Shown here in pieces: positions 43,478 to 51,902 of a stretch of 64,000 nucleotides of DNA. Numbering within the stretch: position 1 is the first letter of the stretch; each line of letters begins with the position of its first letter. The position numbers and the translations under genes were made by a program. The notes beneath the pieces were generated by a model that saw only the letters and a program-made list of their open reading frames with translations, did not search any database and was not told the DNA's origin. Source of the DNA: Pseudomonas sp. LS1212 (GTDB lineage: Bacteria > Pseudomonadota > Gammaproteobacteria > Pseudomonadales > Pseudomonadaceae); the NCBI RefSeq assembly GCF_024741815.1, contig NZ_CP102951.1:4230001-4294000 (forward strand). Reading direction: 5' to 3'.

Positions 43478-44290
43478 TTGGCCAAGATTCTCGTGGTTAC
43501 ATCCGGCAAGGGTGGTGTGGGTAAGACCACCACCAGCGCCGCTATCGGTACCGGCCTCGCACTGCGCGGCCACAAGACAGTCATCGTCGACTTCGACGTC
43601 GGTTTGCGTAACCTCGACCTGATCATGGGCTGCGAACGCCGCGTGGTGTACGACTTCGTCAACGTCGTCAACGGTGAAGCGAGCCTCTCCCAGGCCCTGA
43701 TCAAAGACAAGCGCCTGGAAAACCTTTACGTCCTGGCCGCCAGCCAGACCCGCGATAAAGACGCGCTGACCCAGGAAGGCGTGGGGAAAGTCCTCAACGA
43801 ACTGAAAGAAACCTTCGAATACGTTATCTGCGACTCGCCAGCGGGCATCGAGAAAGGCGCGAGCCTGGCCATGTACTTTGCTGACGAAGCCATTGTCGTG
43901 ACCAACCCGGAAGTATCCTCGGTACGTGACTCCGACCGCATGCTGGGCCTGTTGGCGAGCAAGTCGCTGCGCTCGGTGAACGGCGCAGACCCGATCAGGG
44001 AACACCTGCTGCTGACCCGCTACAATCCCGAGCGCGTCAGCAAAGGCGAAATGCTTGGCGTTGAAGATGTCACAGACATCCTGGCCATCAAGTTGCTGGG
44101 CGTGATTCCAGAATCCCAGGCCGTGCTCAAGGCATCGAACCAGGGTGTACCGGTAATTCTCGACGACCAGAGCGACGCCGGCCAGGCGTACAGCGACGCC
44201 GTCGACCGACTGTTGGGCAAGGAAGTGATCCATCGCTTCCTCGATGTGAAAAAGAAAGGATTCTTTGAGCGCCTGTTTGGAGGCAATTGA
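43478..44290 (+). CDS. minD: Septum site-determining ATPase MinD
   Basis: Membrane-cycling ATPase of 270 aa that recruits MinC and drives oscillation with MinE. Deviant Walker A KGGVGKTT (Lys11, Lys16), switch regions VDFDVGLRNLDL and CDSPAGIEKGA, and the C-terminal amphipathic membrane-targeting helix KKKGFFERLFGGN. The start is a TTG at 43478 with AGGGGTGA upstream. minE begins 3 bp after the stop codon. Confidence 0.97.
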   Translation: MAKILVVTSGKGGVGKTTTSAAIGTGLALRGHKTVIVDFDVGLRNLDLIMGCERRVVYDFVNVVNGEASLSQALIKDKRLENLYVLAASQTRDKDALTQEGVGKVLNELKETFEYVICDSPAGIEKGASLAMYFADEAIVVTNPEVSSVRDSDRMLGLLASKSLRSVNGADPIREHLLLTRYNPERVSKGEMLGVEDVTDILAIKLLGVIPESQAVLKASNQGVPVILDDQSDAGQAYSDAVDRLLGKEVIHRFLDVKKKGFFERLFGGN

Positions 44291-44293
44291 TCA

Positions 44294-44548
44294 ATGAACA
44301 TTTTTGACTTCTTTCGGGACCGCAAGAAAAGCAACACCGCGTCGGTAGCGAAAGAGCGTCTACAGATCATCGTGGCGCACGAGCGCGGCCAACGCAGCAC
44401 CCCGGACTACTTGCCAGCCTTGCAGAAGGAGTTGGTTGAGGTGATCCGCAAGTACGTCAATATCGGCAACGATGACGTGCAAGTGGCACTGGAAAACCAG
44501 GGCAGCTGCTCGATTCTGGAACTCAATATCACCCTGCCCGATCGCTGA
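44294..44548 (+). CDS. minE: Cell division topological specificity factor MinE
   Basis: An 84-aa protein. The N-terminal membrane/anti-MinCD part (MNIFDFFRDRKKSNTASVAK ERLQIIVAHER) is followed by the topological specificity domain (DYLPALQKELVEVIRKYVNI). Normal length. Downstream lies a very strong inverted repeat before rluA. Confidence 0.97.
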   Translation: MNIFDFFRDRKKSNTASVAKERLQIIVAHERGQRSTPDYLPALQKELVEVIRKYVNIGNDDVQVALENQGSCSILELNITLPDR

Positions 44549-44564
44549 TCCAACGCAGGCTGCC

Positions 44565-44612
44565 ACGGCGACTCACAGCCCTTTGTAGTTAAAAGGGGCT
44601 GCGAGTCGCCGT
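44565..44612. terminator. Long inverted repeat after minE (putative terminator or 3' stabilising structure)
   Basis: The ten-base arms ACGGCGACTC and GAGTCGCCGT pair perfectly, and after one mismatch a further run (CAGCCCC-like with GGGGCTG) continues the stem towards a loop near TTTGTAGTTAAAA. The T-tract after it is poor, so it may protect minCDE mRNA from 3' exonucleases or terminate only partly. Confidence 0.6.
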
Positions 44613-44634
44613 TGGCGTTTCAAGAGAATACTCA

Positions 44635-45270
44635 ATGCCGTTGTCGAACATCCGCATCATTCACCAGGATGCCGCCGTCCTGGTGGTCGATAAACCGACC
44701 CTGCTCCTGTCCGTCCCGGGTCGCGCCGACGACAACAAGGACTGCCTGATCACCCGCCTGCAAGAAAACGGCTACCCCGAGGCGCGGATCGTTCATCGCC
44801 TGGACTGGGAAACCTCCGGGATCATTCTGCTGGCCCGTGATGCCGACAGCCATCGCGAACTGTCGCGTCAGTTCCATGACCGCGAGACCGAAAAGGCCTA
44901 CACCGCCCTGTGTTGGGGCCAACCTGAATTGGACAGCGGCAGTATCGACCTGCCTTTGCGCTACGACCCGCCGACCAAGCCGCGGCATGTGGTCGATCAC
45001 GAGTTCGGCAAACACGCGCTGACGTTCTGGCGCATTCTCGAGCGCTGTGGCGATTACTGCCGGGTAGAGCTGACGCCGATTACCGGGCGCTCGCACCAGT
45101 TGCGCGTGCACATGCTTTCGATCGGGCATCCGTTGCTGGGCGATGGGCTCTATGCGCATCCAGAGGCGCTGGCGGCGTATCCGCGGCTTTGCCTGCATGC
45201 GAGCATGCTCGGTTTTACTCATCCGGTCAGTGGTGAGCGATTGCGATTTGAGTGTCCGGCACCGTTCTAG
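44635..45270 (+). CDS. rluA: RluA-family pseudouridine synthase
   Basis: A 211-aa rRNA/tRNA pseudouridine synthase. The catalytic aspartate is Asp57 in RIVHRLDWETSGIIL; the RluA-type C-terminal signature TGRSHQLRVHMLSIGHPLLGD is complete. RluA modifies U746 of 23S rRNA and U32 of some tRNAs in E. coli; the short length without an S4 domain fits RluA rather than RluC/D. Located immediately downstream of minE. Confidence 0.9.
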   Translation: MPLSNIRIIHQDAAVLVVDKPTLLLSVPGRADDNKDCLITRLQENGYPEARIVHRLDWETSGIILLARDADSHRELSRQFHDRETEKAYTALCWGQPELDSGSIDLPLRYDPPTKPRHVVDHEFGKHALTFWRILERCGDYCRVELTPITGRSHQLRVHMLSIGHPLLGDGLYAHPEALAAYPRLCLHASMLGFTHPVSGERLRFECPAPF

Positions 45271-45290
45271 GCGTTGGACCGCGTCGACTT

Positions 45291-45382
45291 CATCGCTGGC
45301 AAGCCAGCTCCCACAGGGTTTTGCAGGGTATTCACTATCCATGTGGGAGATGGCCGGGCGGCGCTCCGCTTGCCAGCGATAG
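45291..45382. repeat. REP pair, type B with expanded-loop partner
   Basis: Left copy is a standard type B unit (CGCTGGCAAGCCAGCTCCCA). The right, inverted copy has an inserted block (GGCCGGGCGGCGCTCCG) between GTGGGAGAT and CTTGCCAGCGAT, the same expanded form seen at 5932-5970. Confidence 0.82.
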
Positions 45383-45442
45383 GGCCACCCCCAATCCCAA
45401 GCCAATACGGTAAACTCCCGCCACTGCTGTCTGGAGTTACTT

Positions 45443-46732
45443 ATGCGCGATGCTCTGAACCAAGGCCTGCTCGACTTCCTCAAGGCCTCCCCTACCCCTT
45501 TCCACGCCACCGCCGCCATGGCACAACGACTCGAGGCCGCTGGTTACCAGCGCCTGGACGAGCGCGACAGCTGGGCTACCGTCGCTGGCGGCCGTTACTA
45601 CCTCACCCGTAACGACTCCTCGATCATCGCCTTCAAGCTCGGCCGCCATTCACCGCTGCTCGATGGCATCCGCATGGTCGGTGCCCACACTGACAGCCCG
45701 TGCCTGCGGGTCAAGCCGCAGCCCGAGTTGCAACGCCAGGGTTTCTGGCAATTGGGCGTGGAGGTTTACGGCGGCGCGCTGCTCGCGCCCTGGTTCGACC
45801 GCGATCTATCGCTGGCCGGCCGCGTGACCTTCCGCCGCGACGGCAAGGTCGAAAGCCAGCTGATCGACTTCAAACTGCCGATTGCGGTGATCCCCAACCT
45901 GGCGATCCACCTCAATCGCACCGCCAATGAAGGCTGGATGATCAACCCGCAAACCGAGTTGCCACCGGTCCTGGCCCAGGTGGCCGGCGACGAGCGTGTC
46001 GATTTCCGTGCGTTGCTGACCGACCAACTGGCCCGCGAGCACGGCCTCAACGCCGATGTGGTGCTCGACTACGAGTTGAGTTTCTACGATACCCAAAGTG
46101 CCGCCATCGTCGGCCTGCACGGCGATTTCATCGCCGGGGCGCGGCTGGACAACCTGCTCTCGTGTTACGCCGGCCTGCAGGCACTGCTCACCGCCGACAG
46201 CGAGGAAACCTGCGTCCTGGTCTGCAACGACCATGAAGAAGTCGGTTCGTGCTCGGCCTGCGGTGCCGACGGCCCGATGCTCGAACAGACCCTGCGCCGC
46301 CTGCTGCCTGAAGGCGACGACTTTGTCCGGACCATCCAGCGCTCGTTGCTGGTTTCGGCCGACAACGCCCATGGCGTTCACCCCAACTATGCCGACAAGC
46401 ACGACGCCAACCATGGCCCCAAACTCAACGCCGGCCCGGTGATCAAGGTCAACACCAACCAGCGCTATGCCACCAACAGCGAAACGGCGGGGTTCTTCCG
46501 TCACCTGTGCATGGCCGAAGAAGTGCCGGTGCAAAGCTTCGTGGTGCGCAGCGACATGGGGTGCGGTTCGACCATCGGCCCGATCACCGCCAGCCAGCTC
46601 GGTGTGCGCACTGTCGATATCGGCTTGCCGACCTTCGCCATGCACTCGATTCGCGAGCTGTGCGGCAGCCATGACCTGGCGCACCTGGTCAAGGTGCTCG
46701 GCGCCTTCTACACCAGCCGCGATTTGCCGTAA
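45443..46732 (+). CDS. apeB: M18-family aminopeptidase
   Basis: Dodecameric zinc aminopeptidase of 429 aa. Metal ligands and catalytic residues are in MVGAHTDSPCLRVKP, ARLDNLLSCYAG, CNDHEEVGSCSACGADGPM and VVRSDMGCGSTIGP, with the family histidine near FAMHSIRELCGSHD. It removes N-terminal residues, with a preference for acidic ones in many family members. GGAG lies six bases before the ATG. Complete and of family length. Confidence 0.95.
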   Translation: MRDALNQGLLDFLKASPTPFHATAAMAQRLEAAGYQRLDERDSWATVAGGRYYLTRNDSSIIAFKLGRHSPLLDGIRMVGAHTDSPCLRVKPQPELQRQGFWQLGVEVYGGALLAPWFDRDLSLAGRVTFRRDGKVESQLIDFKLPIAVIPNLAIHLNRTANEGWMINPQTELPPVLAQVAGDERVDFRALLTDQLAREHGLNADVVLDYELSFYDTQSAAIVGLHGDFIAGARLDNLLSCYAGLQALLTADSEETCVLVCNDHEEVGSCSACGADGPMLEQTLRRLLPEGDDFVRTIQRSLLVSADNAHGVHPNYADKHDANHGPKLNAGPVIKVNTNQRYATNSETAGFFRHLCMAEEVPVQSFVVRSDMGCGSTIGPITASQLGVRTVDIGLPTFAMHSIRELCGSHDLAHLVKVLGAFYTSRDLP

Positions 46733-46744
46733 CGTTGAGTTGAC

Positions 46745-46868
46745 TCGAAATCCTGCGGCCGCTTTGCGGCCGAGCGCAGCCTGGCGGCAGCGGCTACACC
46801 GACCCAGTGATGCCGATACTATGTAGCCGCTGCCGCAGGCTGCGCTCGGCCGCGAAGCGGTCGCAGGG
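46745..46868. repeat. Family-II inverted repeat pair downstream of apeB
   Basis: Inverted units GCGCAGCCTGGCGGCAGCGG (with one extra G) and GTAGCCGCTGCCGCAGGCTG, with outer arms TCCTGCGGCCGCTTTGCGGC and GGCCGCGAAGCGGTCGCAGG. Starts 13 bp after the apeB stop codon. Confidence 0.88.
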
Positions 46869-46961
46869 GCTCAAAGCAAGCACGATGTGATTCGTATCAA
46901 GCCGCTTCTTTTCAATTCAACCTATGCTCATGGGCACGACTGTCGAACAGGGCACCACTCC

Positions 46962-47126
46962 ATGTCTGATTTTCAATCCATGTTCCTCCCGGTCATCGCC
47001 GGCCTGACCCTGCTGACTGTCGGCTTCACGCTGCGCGAACGCAATGTCGGGGTTTTCCTGATCTGGATAGGCATGCTTTGCATACTCGGCATCATGGTTT
47101 ACAAAATCCTGCAAAAACTGACATGA
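46962..47126 (+). CDS. Small membrane protein of 54 aa, unknown
   Basis: Two predicted helices: SMFLPVIAGLTLLTVGFTLR and VGVFLIWIGMLCILGIMVYK with a short charged turn (RERNVG). It has the composition of a real inner-membrane miniprotein, but the Shine-Dalgarno is weak and the family is not recognised. It lies between the apeB repeat pair and the convergent GntR gene. Confidence 0.6.
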   Translation: MSDFQSMFLPVIAGLTLLTVGFTLRERNVGVFLIWIGMLCILGIMVYKILQKLT

Positions 47127-47157
47127 GGTTGTCTGTCCAGGACGAGCCGGCCAAGGG

Positions 47158-47877
47158 CTAACCGGCGCTGACATCGGCGCTCAGGCGAATCGCGTCATGG
47201 CGCCAGAACTCCAGGTCGCAATCGATCAAGCGCCCGTACTGATCATGGTTGACCCGGGTAATGCGCAAGCCCGGGCTGCCCAGCGACACCTTCAGGGCTG
47301 CTGCGGCCGCCGCCGGCAATGCGGTCGGGAGCATCTCGAAGCGGACCCGGCCATATTCGATCTGGTAGTGACTGCCATACAGCTCGGTCAATGACTGACT
47401 GAGGTCGTGCTGCAGGATTTCGGGAAAGTATTGCGGGTTGAGGTAGTGCTCGGCGTACAGCACCAGGCGCTCATCGATGCGCCGGGCCCGGCAGATCTGG
47501 ATCACGCTGGACAGCGCCGGCAGCTGCAGCCACTCGCAAACCGCCGCCGACGCCGGCTGCAGGCGCGCCGATATCAATTGGGTCGAGGGTACCCGCCCCT
47601 GCTCGCGAACCATGGCGTGAAAGTGGCTGCGCTTCATCAAGTCATAGGTCAAGCGCGCCGGCGAGACAAACCAGCCGCGCCGCTCCTCGCGGTAGATCAG
47701 CCCCCTGGCTTCCAGCTGCACCAACGCTTCGCGCAAGGTGATGCGGGTGGTGGCAAACACTTCACTGAGTTTGCGCTCGGCCGGCAGCTTGCAGGCGGCC
47801 GGCAGGAGACCGTGTTCGATCTGCTCCTGCAGGGCATTGCAGATTGCCGTTACCGCTCGAGGTGCATTTTCGCGCAT
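47158..47877 (-). CDS. GntR/HutC-family regulator with UTRA domain
   Basis: A 239-aa transcriptional regulator. The N-terminal winged helix (LPAERKLSEVFATTRITLRE ALVQLEARGLI) is followed by a UTRA effector domain (~90-235; CRARRIDERLVLYAEHYLNP, then SLGSPGLRITRVNHDQYGRL). It is divergent from the ABC uptake operon over 362 bp and is very likely its repressor. UTRA regulators of phosphonate-type systems are common, so the effector may be a phosphonate or a related solute (inference). Confidence 0.88.
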   Translation of the reverse strand: MRENAPRAVTAICNALQEQIEHGLLPAACKLPAERKLSEVFATTRITLREALVQLEARGLIYREERRGWFVSPARLTYDLMKRSHFHAMVREQGRVPSTQLISARLQPASAAVCEWLQLPALSSVIQICRARRIDERLVLYAEHYLNPQYFPEILQHDLSQSLTELYGSHYQIEYGRVRFEMLPTALPAAAAAALKVSLGSPGLRITRVNHDQYGRLIDCDLEFWRHDAIRLSADVSAG

Positions 47878-48239
47878 CAGTGTTTCCTGATTGGACTAGT
47901 CCAGCCCCACATACGGGCACAAGCCGCTGGCAGCGGCCTTCGGGAGAATGTTGCAAGCCTAGGCAATGCAAATGACGTGCAGATGACAAAACCGCCCAAC
48001 GGTCCTTCCCGGAGCCTTGGCCAGAGCGCTCTAGCCGTTTCAGATCAAGCACTTGAAACTGGTCTACGCTTATCCCTCAGAGTCGACGAAAGGCCTGTAA
48101 CAGGGCCTGGCGTGTCGGGCTGGACATCAAATTGTCATCCGGCGGGCCTAGATTGGCTCAGGTATTGCTGACCTAGACCAGACGCAAACAACCCCCATAA
48201 CAACACCAGCGTTTTGCAAAGCATCCAAAGGAGCTTCGG
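47878..48239. promoter_or_regulatory. Divergent regulatory region of the GntR-ABC locus
   Basis: 362 bp between the GntR gene and the binding protein gene. Close to the regulator's start lies TTGGACTAGTCCAGCC, with the palindrome GGACTAGTCC (47892-47901), a good candidate operator for a GntR dimer acting on its own promoter. The other half has no evident gene. The binding protein start is preceded by AAAGGAG. Confidence 0.5.
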
Positions 48240-49304
48240 ATGAAACAGCTTTTCCTGGCATCACTGTTAGGCTCGACCATCGCCCTGTGCACCTCTGCCA
48301 TGGCCGCCGATGTTGATCTGAAAACCCTTGAAGCCGCAGCCAAGGCCGAAGGCGCCGTCAACAGCGTCGGCATGCCCGATGCCTGGGCAAACTGGAAAGG
48401 CACCTGGGAAGACCTGGCGAACAAATACGGTCTCAAGCACATGGACACCGACATGAGCTCGGCCCAGGAAATAGCCAAGTTCGCGGCGGAAAAAGACAAC
48501 GCCAGCGCCGACATCGGCGACGTCGGCGCCGCCTTCGGCCCCATCGCCGTCAAGCAGGGCGTGACCCAGCCCTACAAGCCAAGCACCTGGGAGCAGATCC
48601 CGGCGTGGGCCAAGGACAAGGACGGCCACTGGGCGCTGGCTTATACCGGCTCTATTGCTTTCATCATCAACAAGCAACTGGTCAAGGATGCCGACTCACC
48701 CAAGAGCTGGGCGGACCTGGAGAAAGGCAAATACAAGGTTGCCATCGGTGACGTAGGCACGGCCGCCCAGGCTGCCAACGGCGTGCTGGCTGCGGCGATT
48801 GCAAAAGGTGGCAATGAGAAGAACATTCAGCCAGCACTGCTGATGTTCGCCGAGATTGCCAAACAAGGACGCCTGTCCATGGCCAACCCGACCATCCAGA
48901 CCCTGGAAAAAGGCGAAATCGAAGTGGGTGTGGTCTGGGACTTCAACGGCCTGAGCTACCGCGAGCAGATCGACCCGAAACGCTTTGACGTGCTGATCCC
49001 TTCCGATGGCTCGGTGATCTCTGGTTACACCACCATCATCAATAAATACGCCAAGCATCCGAACGCCGCCAAACTGACCCGCGAATACATCTTCAGCGAT
49101 GCCGGCCAGACCAACCTGGCACGCGGCAATGCCCGGCCGATCCGTGCCGAGCACCTGTCGCTGCCTGCCGATGTCCAGGGCAAGCTGCTGCCTAACGAAC
49201 AGTACAAGAACGTGAAGCCGATCCAGGATGCCGATGCCTGGGAAGCGACCTCGAAAGCCTTGCCGCAGAAGTGGCAAGAAGAAGTGATTATTGAGATGAA
49301 GTGA
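48240..49304 (+). CDS. ABC transporter periplasmic binding protein (iron/polyamine/AEP-type)
   Basis: A 354-aa cluster-D type binding protein: signal peptide MKQLFLASLLGSTIALCTSA (cleavage after AMA), then DVDLKTLEAAAKAEGAVNSV and DIGDVGAAFGPIAVKQG, and the C-terminal domain LEKGEIEVGVVWDFNGLSYR. The fold class includes Fe(III), polyamine and 2-aminoethylphosphonate binders. The operon's two phosphatase-like genes argue for a phosphorus-containing ligand, but no residue here proves it. Confidence 0.85.
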   Translation: MKQLFLASLLGSTIALCTSAMAADVDLKTLEAAAKAEGAVNSVGMPDAWANWKGTWEDLANKYGLKHMDTDMSSAQEIAKFAAEKDNASADIGDVGAAFGPIAVKQGVTQPYKPSTWEQIPAWAKDKDGHWALAYTGSIAFIINKQLVKDADSPKSWADLEKGKYKVAIGDVGTAAQAANGVLAAAIAKGGNEKNIQPALLMFAEIAKQGRLSMANPTIQTLEKGEIEVGVVWDFNGLSYREQIDPKRFDVLIPSDGSVISGYTTIINKYAKHPNAAKLTREYIFSDAGQTNLARGNARPIRAEHLSLPADVQGKLLPNEQYKNVKPIQDADAWEATSKALPQKWQEEVIIEMK

Positions 49305-49347
49305 GGCTTGGGTTGGGTCAGTTGCCTTTGCGGTGGCTGGCCTGGCC

Positions 49348-49429
49348 TCATCGCGGGCAAGCCCGCTCCCACAGTAGATAGAGACAACACTGACTATCTC
49401 TGTGGGAGCTGGCTTGCCAGCGATGAGGC
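49348..49429. repeat. REP pair inside the ABC operon
   Basis: Type A copy (GCGGGCAAGCCCGCTCCCAC) and inverted type B copy (GGGAGCTGGCTTGCCAGCGA) between the binding protein gene and the downstream enzyme and permease genes, all on the same strand. Confidence 0.9.
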
Positions 49430-49471
49430 CCTCTCAAACCCCACAACTTCCAATCAAGGAACCCATATCCC

Positions 49472-50278
49472 ATGCCCAACAACGTCATCCTGGTCCTGCT
49501 CGATGGCCTCAACTACCAGGTGGCGCAGCATGCGATGGGCCACTTGCAGGCCTACGTCGAGGCTGGCAGGGCAGCACTGTACAAGCTCGAATGCGAACTA
49601 CCGTCACTCTCAAGGCCCCTGTACGAATGCATTCTCACGGGCGTACCCCCTATCGACAGCGGCATCGTGCACAACAATGTCTCGCGCCTGTCCAACCAGC
49701 GCAGCGTGTTTCACTATGCGACCGATGCGGGCCTCTGCACCGCTGCCGCGGCCTATCACTGGGTCAGTGAGCTGTATAACCGCTCGCCCTTCATCGCAGC
49801 CCGCGACCGCCATACCGACGCGCCGGACCTGCCGATCCAGCACGGCCACTTCTACTACGTCGACCATTATCCCGATTCGCACCTGTTCGCCGACGCCGAA
49901 AGCCTGCGCCTGCGTCATGCCCCGAACTTCCTGTTGGTGCACCCCATGAACATCGACGACGCCGGGCACAGGCACGGCCTCGACACGCCCCAATACCGCA
50001 ACAGCGCACGCTCGGCCGATGTCATCCTCGCCGATTACCTGCAAGGCTGGCTCGAGGCCGGCTATCAGGTGCTGGTCACCGCCGATCACGGCATGAACAA
50101 CGACCGCTCGCACAACGGCATGCTGCGCGAGGAACGCGAAGTGCCCTTGTTCGTCCTCGGCGACGCCTTCAGCCTCGATGGCAATGCCCATCCAAAACAG
50201 ACCGAACTGTGCGGCACGGTTTGCCAATTGCTGGGCGTGCCTCACGACAAACCCGTCTGCCGGGAGCTGTTGAAGTGA
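49472..50278 (+). CDS. Alkaline-phosphatase-superfamily phosphodiesterase/pyrophosphatase-like enzyme
   Basis: A 268-aa cytoplasmic protein of the type I phosphodiesterase/nucleotide pyrophosphatase group. Metal site residues are visible: Asp in ILVLLDGLNYQ, a serine in PSLSRPLYECILTGVPP at the nucleophile position (often Thr), HPMNIDDAGHRHG and TADHGMNNDRSH. No signal peptide. It overlaps the first permease gene (GTGA), so it is co-translated with an ABC importer, which suggests that it cleaves the imported phosphoester or phosphonate. Substrate unknown. Confidence 0.82.
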   Translation: MPNNVILVLLDGLNYQVAQHAMGHLQAYVEAGRAALYKLECELPSLSRPLYECILTGVPPIDSGIVHNNVSRLSNQRSVFHYATDAGLCTAAAAYHWVSELYNRSPFIAARDRHTDAPDLPIQHGHFYYVDHYPDSHLFADAESLRLRHAPNFLLVHPMNIDDAGHRHGLDTPQYRNSARSADVILADYLQGWLEAGYQVLVTADHGMNNDRSHNGMLREEREVPLFVLGDAFSLDGNAHPKQTELCGTVCQLLGVPHDKPVCRELLK

Positions 50279-51117
50279 ACTCAGTCACCCGTGGCAAATG
50301 GCTGGCACTGCTGTGTCTGCTGCCGTTCGCCGTGTTCTTCATCGTCTTTCAGATCGCCCCGCTGGCCTGGGTGGCGATCAACAGCCTGCAGTCCGAAAGC
50401 GGCTGGGGCCTGGATAACTTCAGCAAGATCTTCGCCTCGAAATTCTTCCGCCAGTCGATCCAGTACAGCCTGGAGATCAGTTTCTGGTCGAGCCTGTTTG
50501 GCATCATCATCGCCATTCTCGGCAGCTATTCGCTGCGCAATGTCGACTCGCGGCTGCGTGACTTCGTCAACGCCTTCGCCAACATGACCAGCAACTTCAG
50601 CGGGGTGCCGCTGGCTTTTGCCTTCATCATTCTGCTCGGTTTCAACGGCGCGATCACGATGATCCTCAAGCAGTCCGGGATCATTGAAGACTTCAATATC
50701 TATTCCAAGACTGGCCTGATCATTCTCTATACCTATTTCCAGATTCCGCTCGGTGTATTGCTGCTGTACCCGGCGTTCGACGCGTTGCGCGAAGACTGGC
50801 GCGAATCCAGCGCGCTGCTCGGCGCCAGCAGCTGGCAATACTGGCGGCATATCGGCCTGCCGGTGATGACACCGGCCCTGCTCGGGACCTTCGTCATCCT
50901 GCTGGCCAATGCCCTGGGCGCCTACGCCACTGTGTATGCGCTGACCACCGGCAACTTCAACGTGATGACCATCCGTATCGCGGCGCTGGTCGCCGGCGAT
51001 ATCAGCCTCGACCCGAACCTTGCCAGTGCCCTGGCGGTGATTCTGGTGGGCTTGATGACGCTGGTGACCGTCGTGCACCAGTGGCTATTGAAGAGGAGCT
51101 ACCATGTCTCGCGCTGA
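50275..51117 (+). CDS. ABC transporter permease 1
   Basis: A 280-aa inner-membrane permease with about six helices and the EAA-type loop (EDWRESSALLGASSWQYWRH IGLPVMTPAL). The start is the GTG at 50275 overlapping the stop of the phosphatase-like gene, with GGGAG eight bases upstream. Forms the channel together with the next gene. Confidence 0.9.
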   Translation: MNSVTRGKWLALLCLLPFAVFFIVFQIAPLAWVAINSLQSESGWGLDNFSKIFASKFFRQSIQYSLEISFWSSLFGIIIAILGSYSLRNVDSRLRDFVNAFANMTSNFSGVPLAFAFIILLGFNGAITMILKQSGIIEDFNIYSKTGLIILYTYFQIPLGVLLLYPAFDALREDWRESSALLGASSWQYWRHIGLPVMTPALLGTFVILLANALGAYATVYALTTGNFNVMTIRIAALVAGDISLDPNLASALAVILVGLMTLVTVVHQWLLKRSYHVSR

Positions 51118-51901
51118 AACGGGCACCAGCAACCTCTACCATCGGATCATGGTGTATTTACTGTTCATCATTATGCTGCTGCCACTGGCCGGAACGCTGC
51201 TCTACTCGATCGCGACCAGCTGGTCGGCGAGCATCCTGCCCAGCGGCTTGACCTTGAAATGGTACGTGGCGCTGTGGAGCGACCCGCGTTTCCTGACCGC
51301 GTTCGGCCAGTCGCTGCTGGTCTGTTTCGGCGCCCTGGTGTTGTCGGTGGTGTTGATTCTGCCGCTGTTGTTCGTGGTGCATTACCACTTTCCCAGGCTC
51401 GATGCGCTGATGAACATCCTGATCCTGCTGCCCTTCGCCGTGCCGCCCGTGGTGTCCTCGGTAGGCTTGCTGCAGCTTTATGGCTCCGGCCCCATGGCCA
51501 TGGTCGGTACGCCGTGGATTCTGATCGGTTGCTACTTCACCGTAGCCCTGCCGTTCATGTACCGGGCAATCACCAACAACCTGCAGGCCATCAACCTGCG
51601 CGACTTGATGGACGCCGCCCAACTGCTCGGCGCCAACACTTGGCAGGCGGCCATTCTGGTGGTGCTGCCCAACCTGCGCAAAGGCCTGCTGGTCGCCCTG
51701 TTGTTGTCGTTCTCGTTCCTGTTCGGCGAGTTCGTCTTCGCCAACCTGCTGGTCGGTACTCGCTACGAGACCCTGCAGGTCTACCTCAACAACATGCGCA
51801 ACAGCAGCGGCCACTTCAATAGCGCCCTGGTGATTTCCTATTTCTTCTTCGTGCTGGTGCTGACCTGGGCCGCCAATCGATTGAACAAGGACAAAGACTG
51901 A
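51104..51901 (+). CDS. ABC transporter permease 2
   Basis: A 265-aa permease with six helices and the EAA loop DLMDAAQLLGANTWQAAILV. It overlaps the first permease by 14 bp and is followed one base later by the ATPase gene. The heterodimeric permease plus separate ATPase is the usual importer layout of the Fe/polyamine/AEP class. Confidence 0.9.
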   Translation: MSRAETGTSNLYHRIMVYLLFIIMLLPLAGTLLYSIATSWSASILPSGLTLKWYVALWSDPRFLTAFGQSLLVCFGALVLSVVLILPLLFVVHYHFPRLDALMNILILLPFAVPPVVSSVGLLQLYGSGPMAMVGTPWILIGCYFTVALPFMYRAITNNLQAINLRDLMDAAQLLGANTWQAAILVVLPNLRKGLLVALLLSFSFLFGEFVFANLLVGTRYETLQVYLNNMRNSSGHFNSALVISYFFFVLVLTWAANRLNKDKD

Positions 51902-51902
51902 A

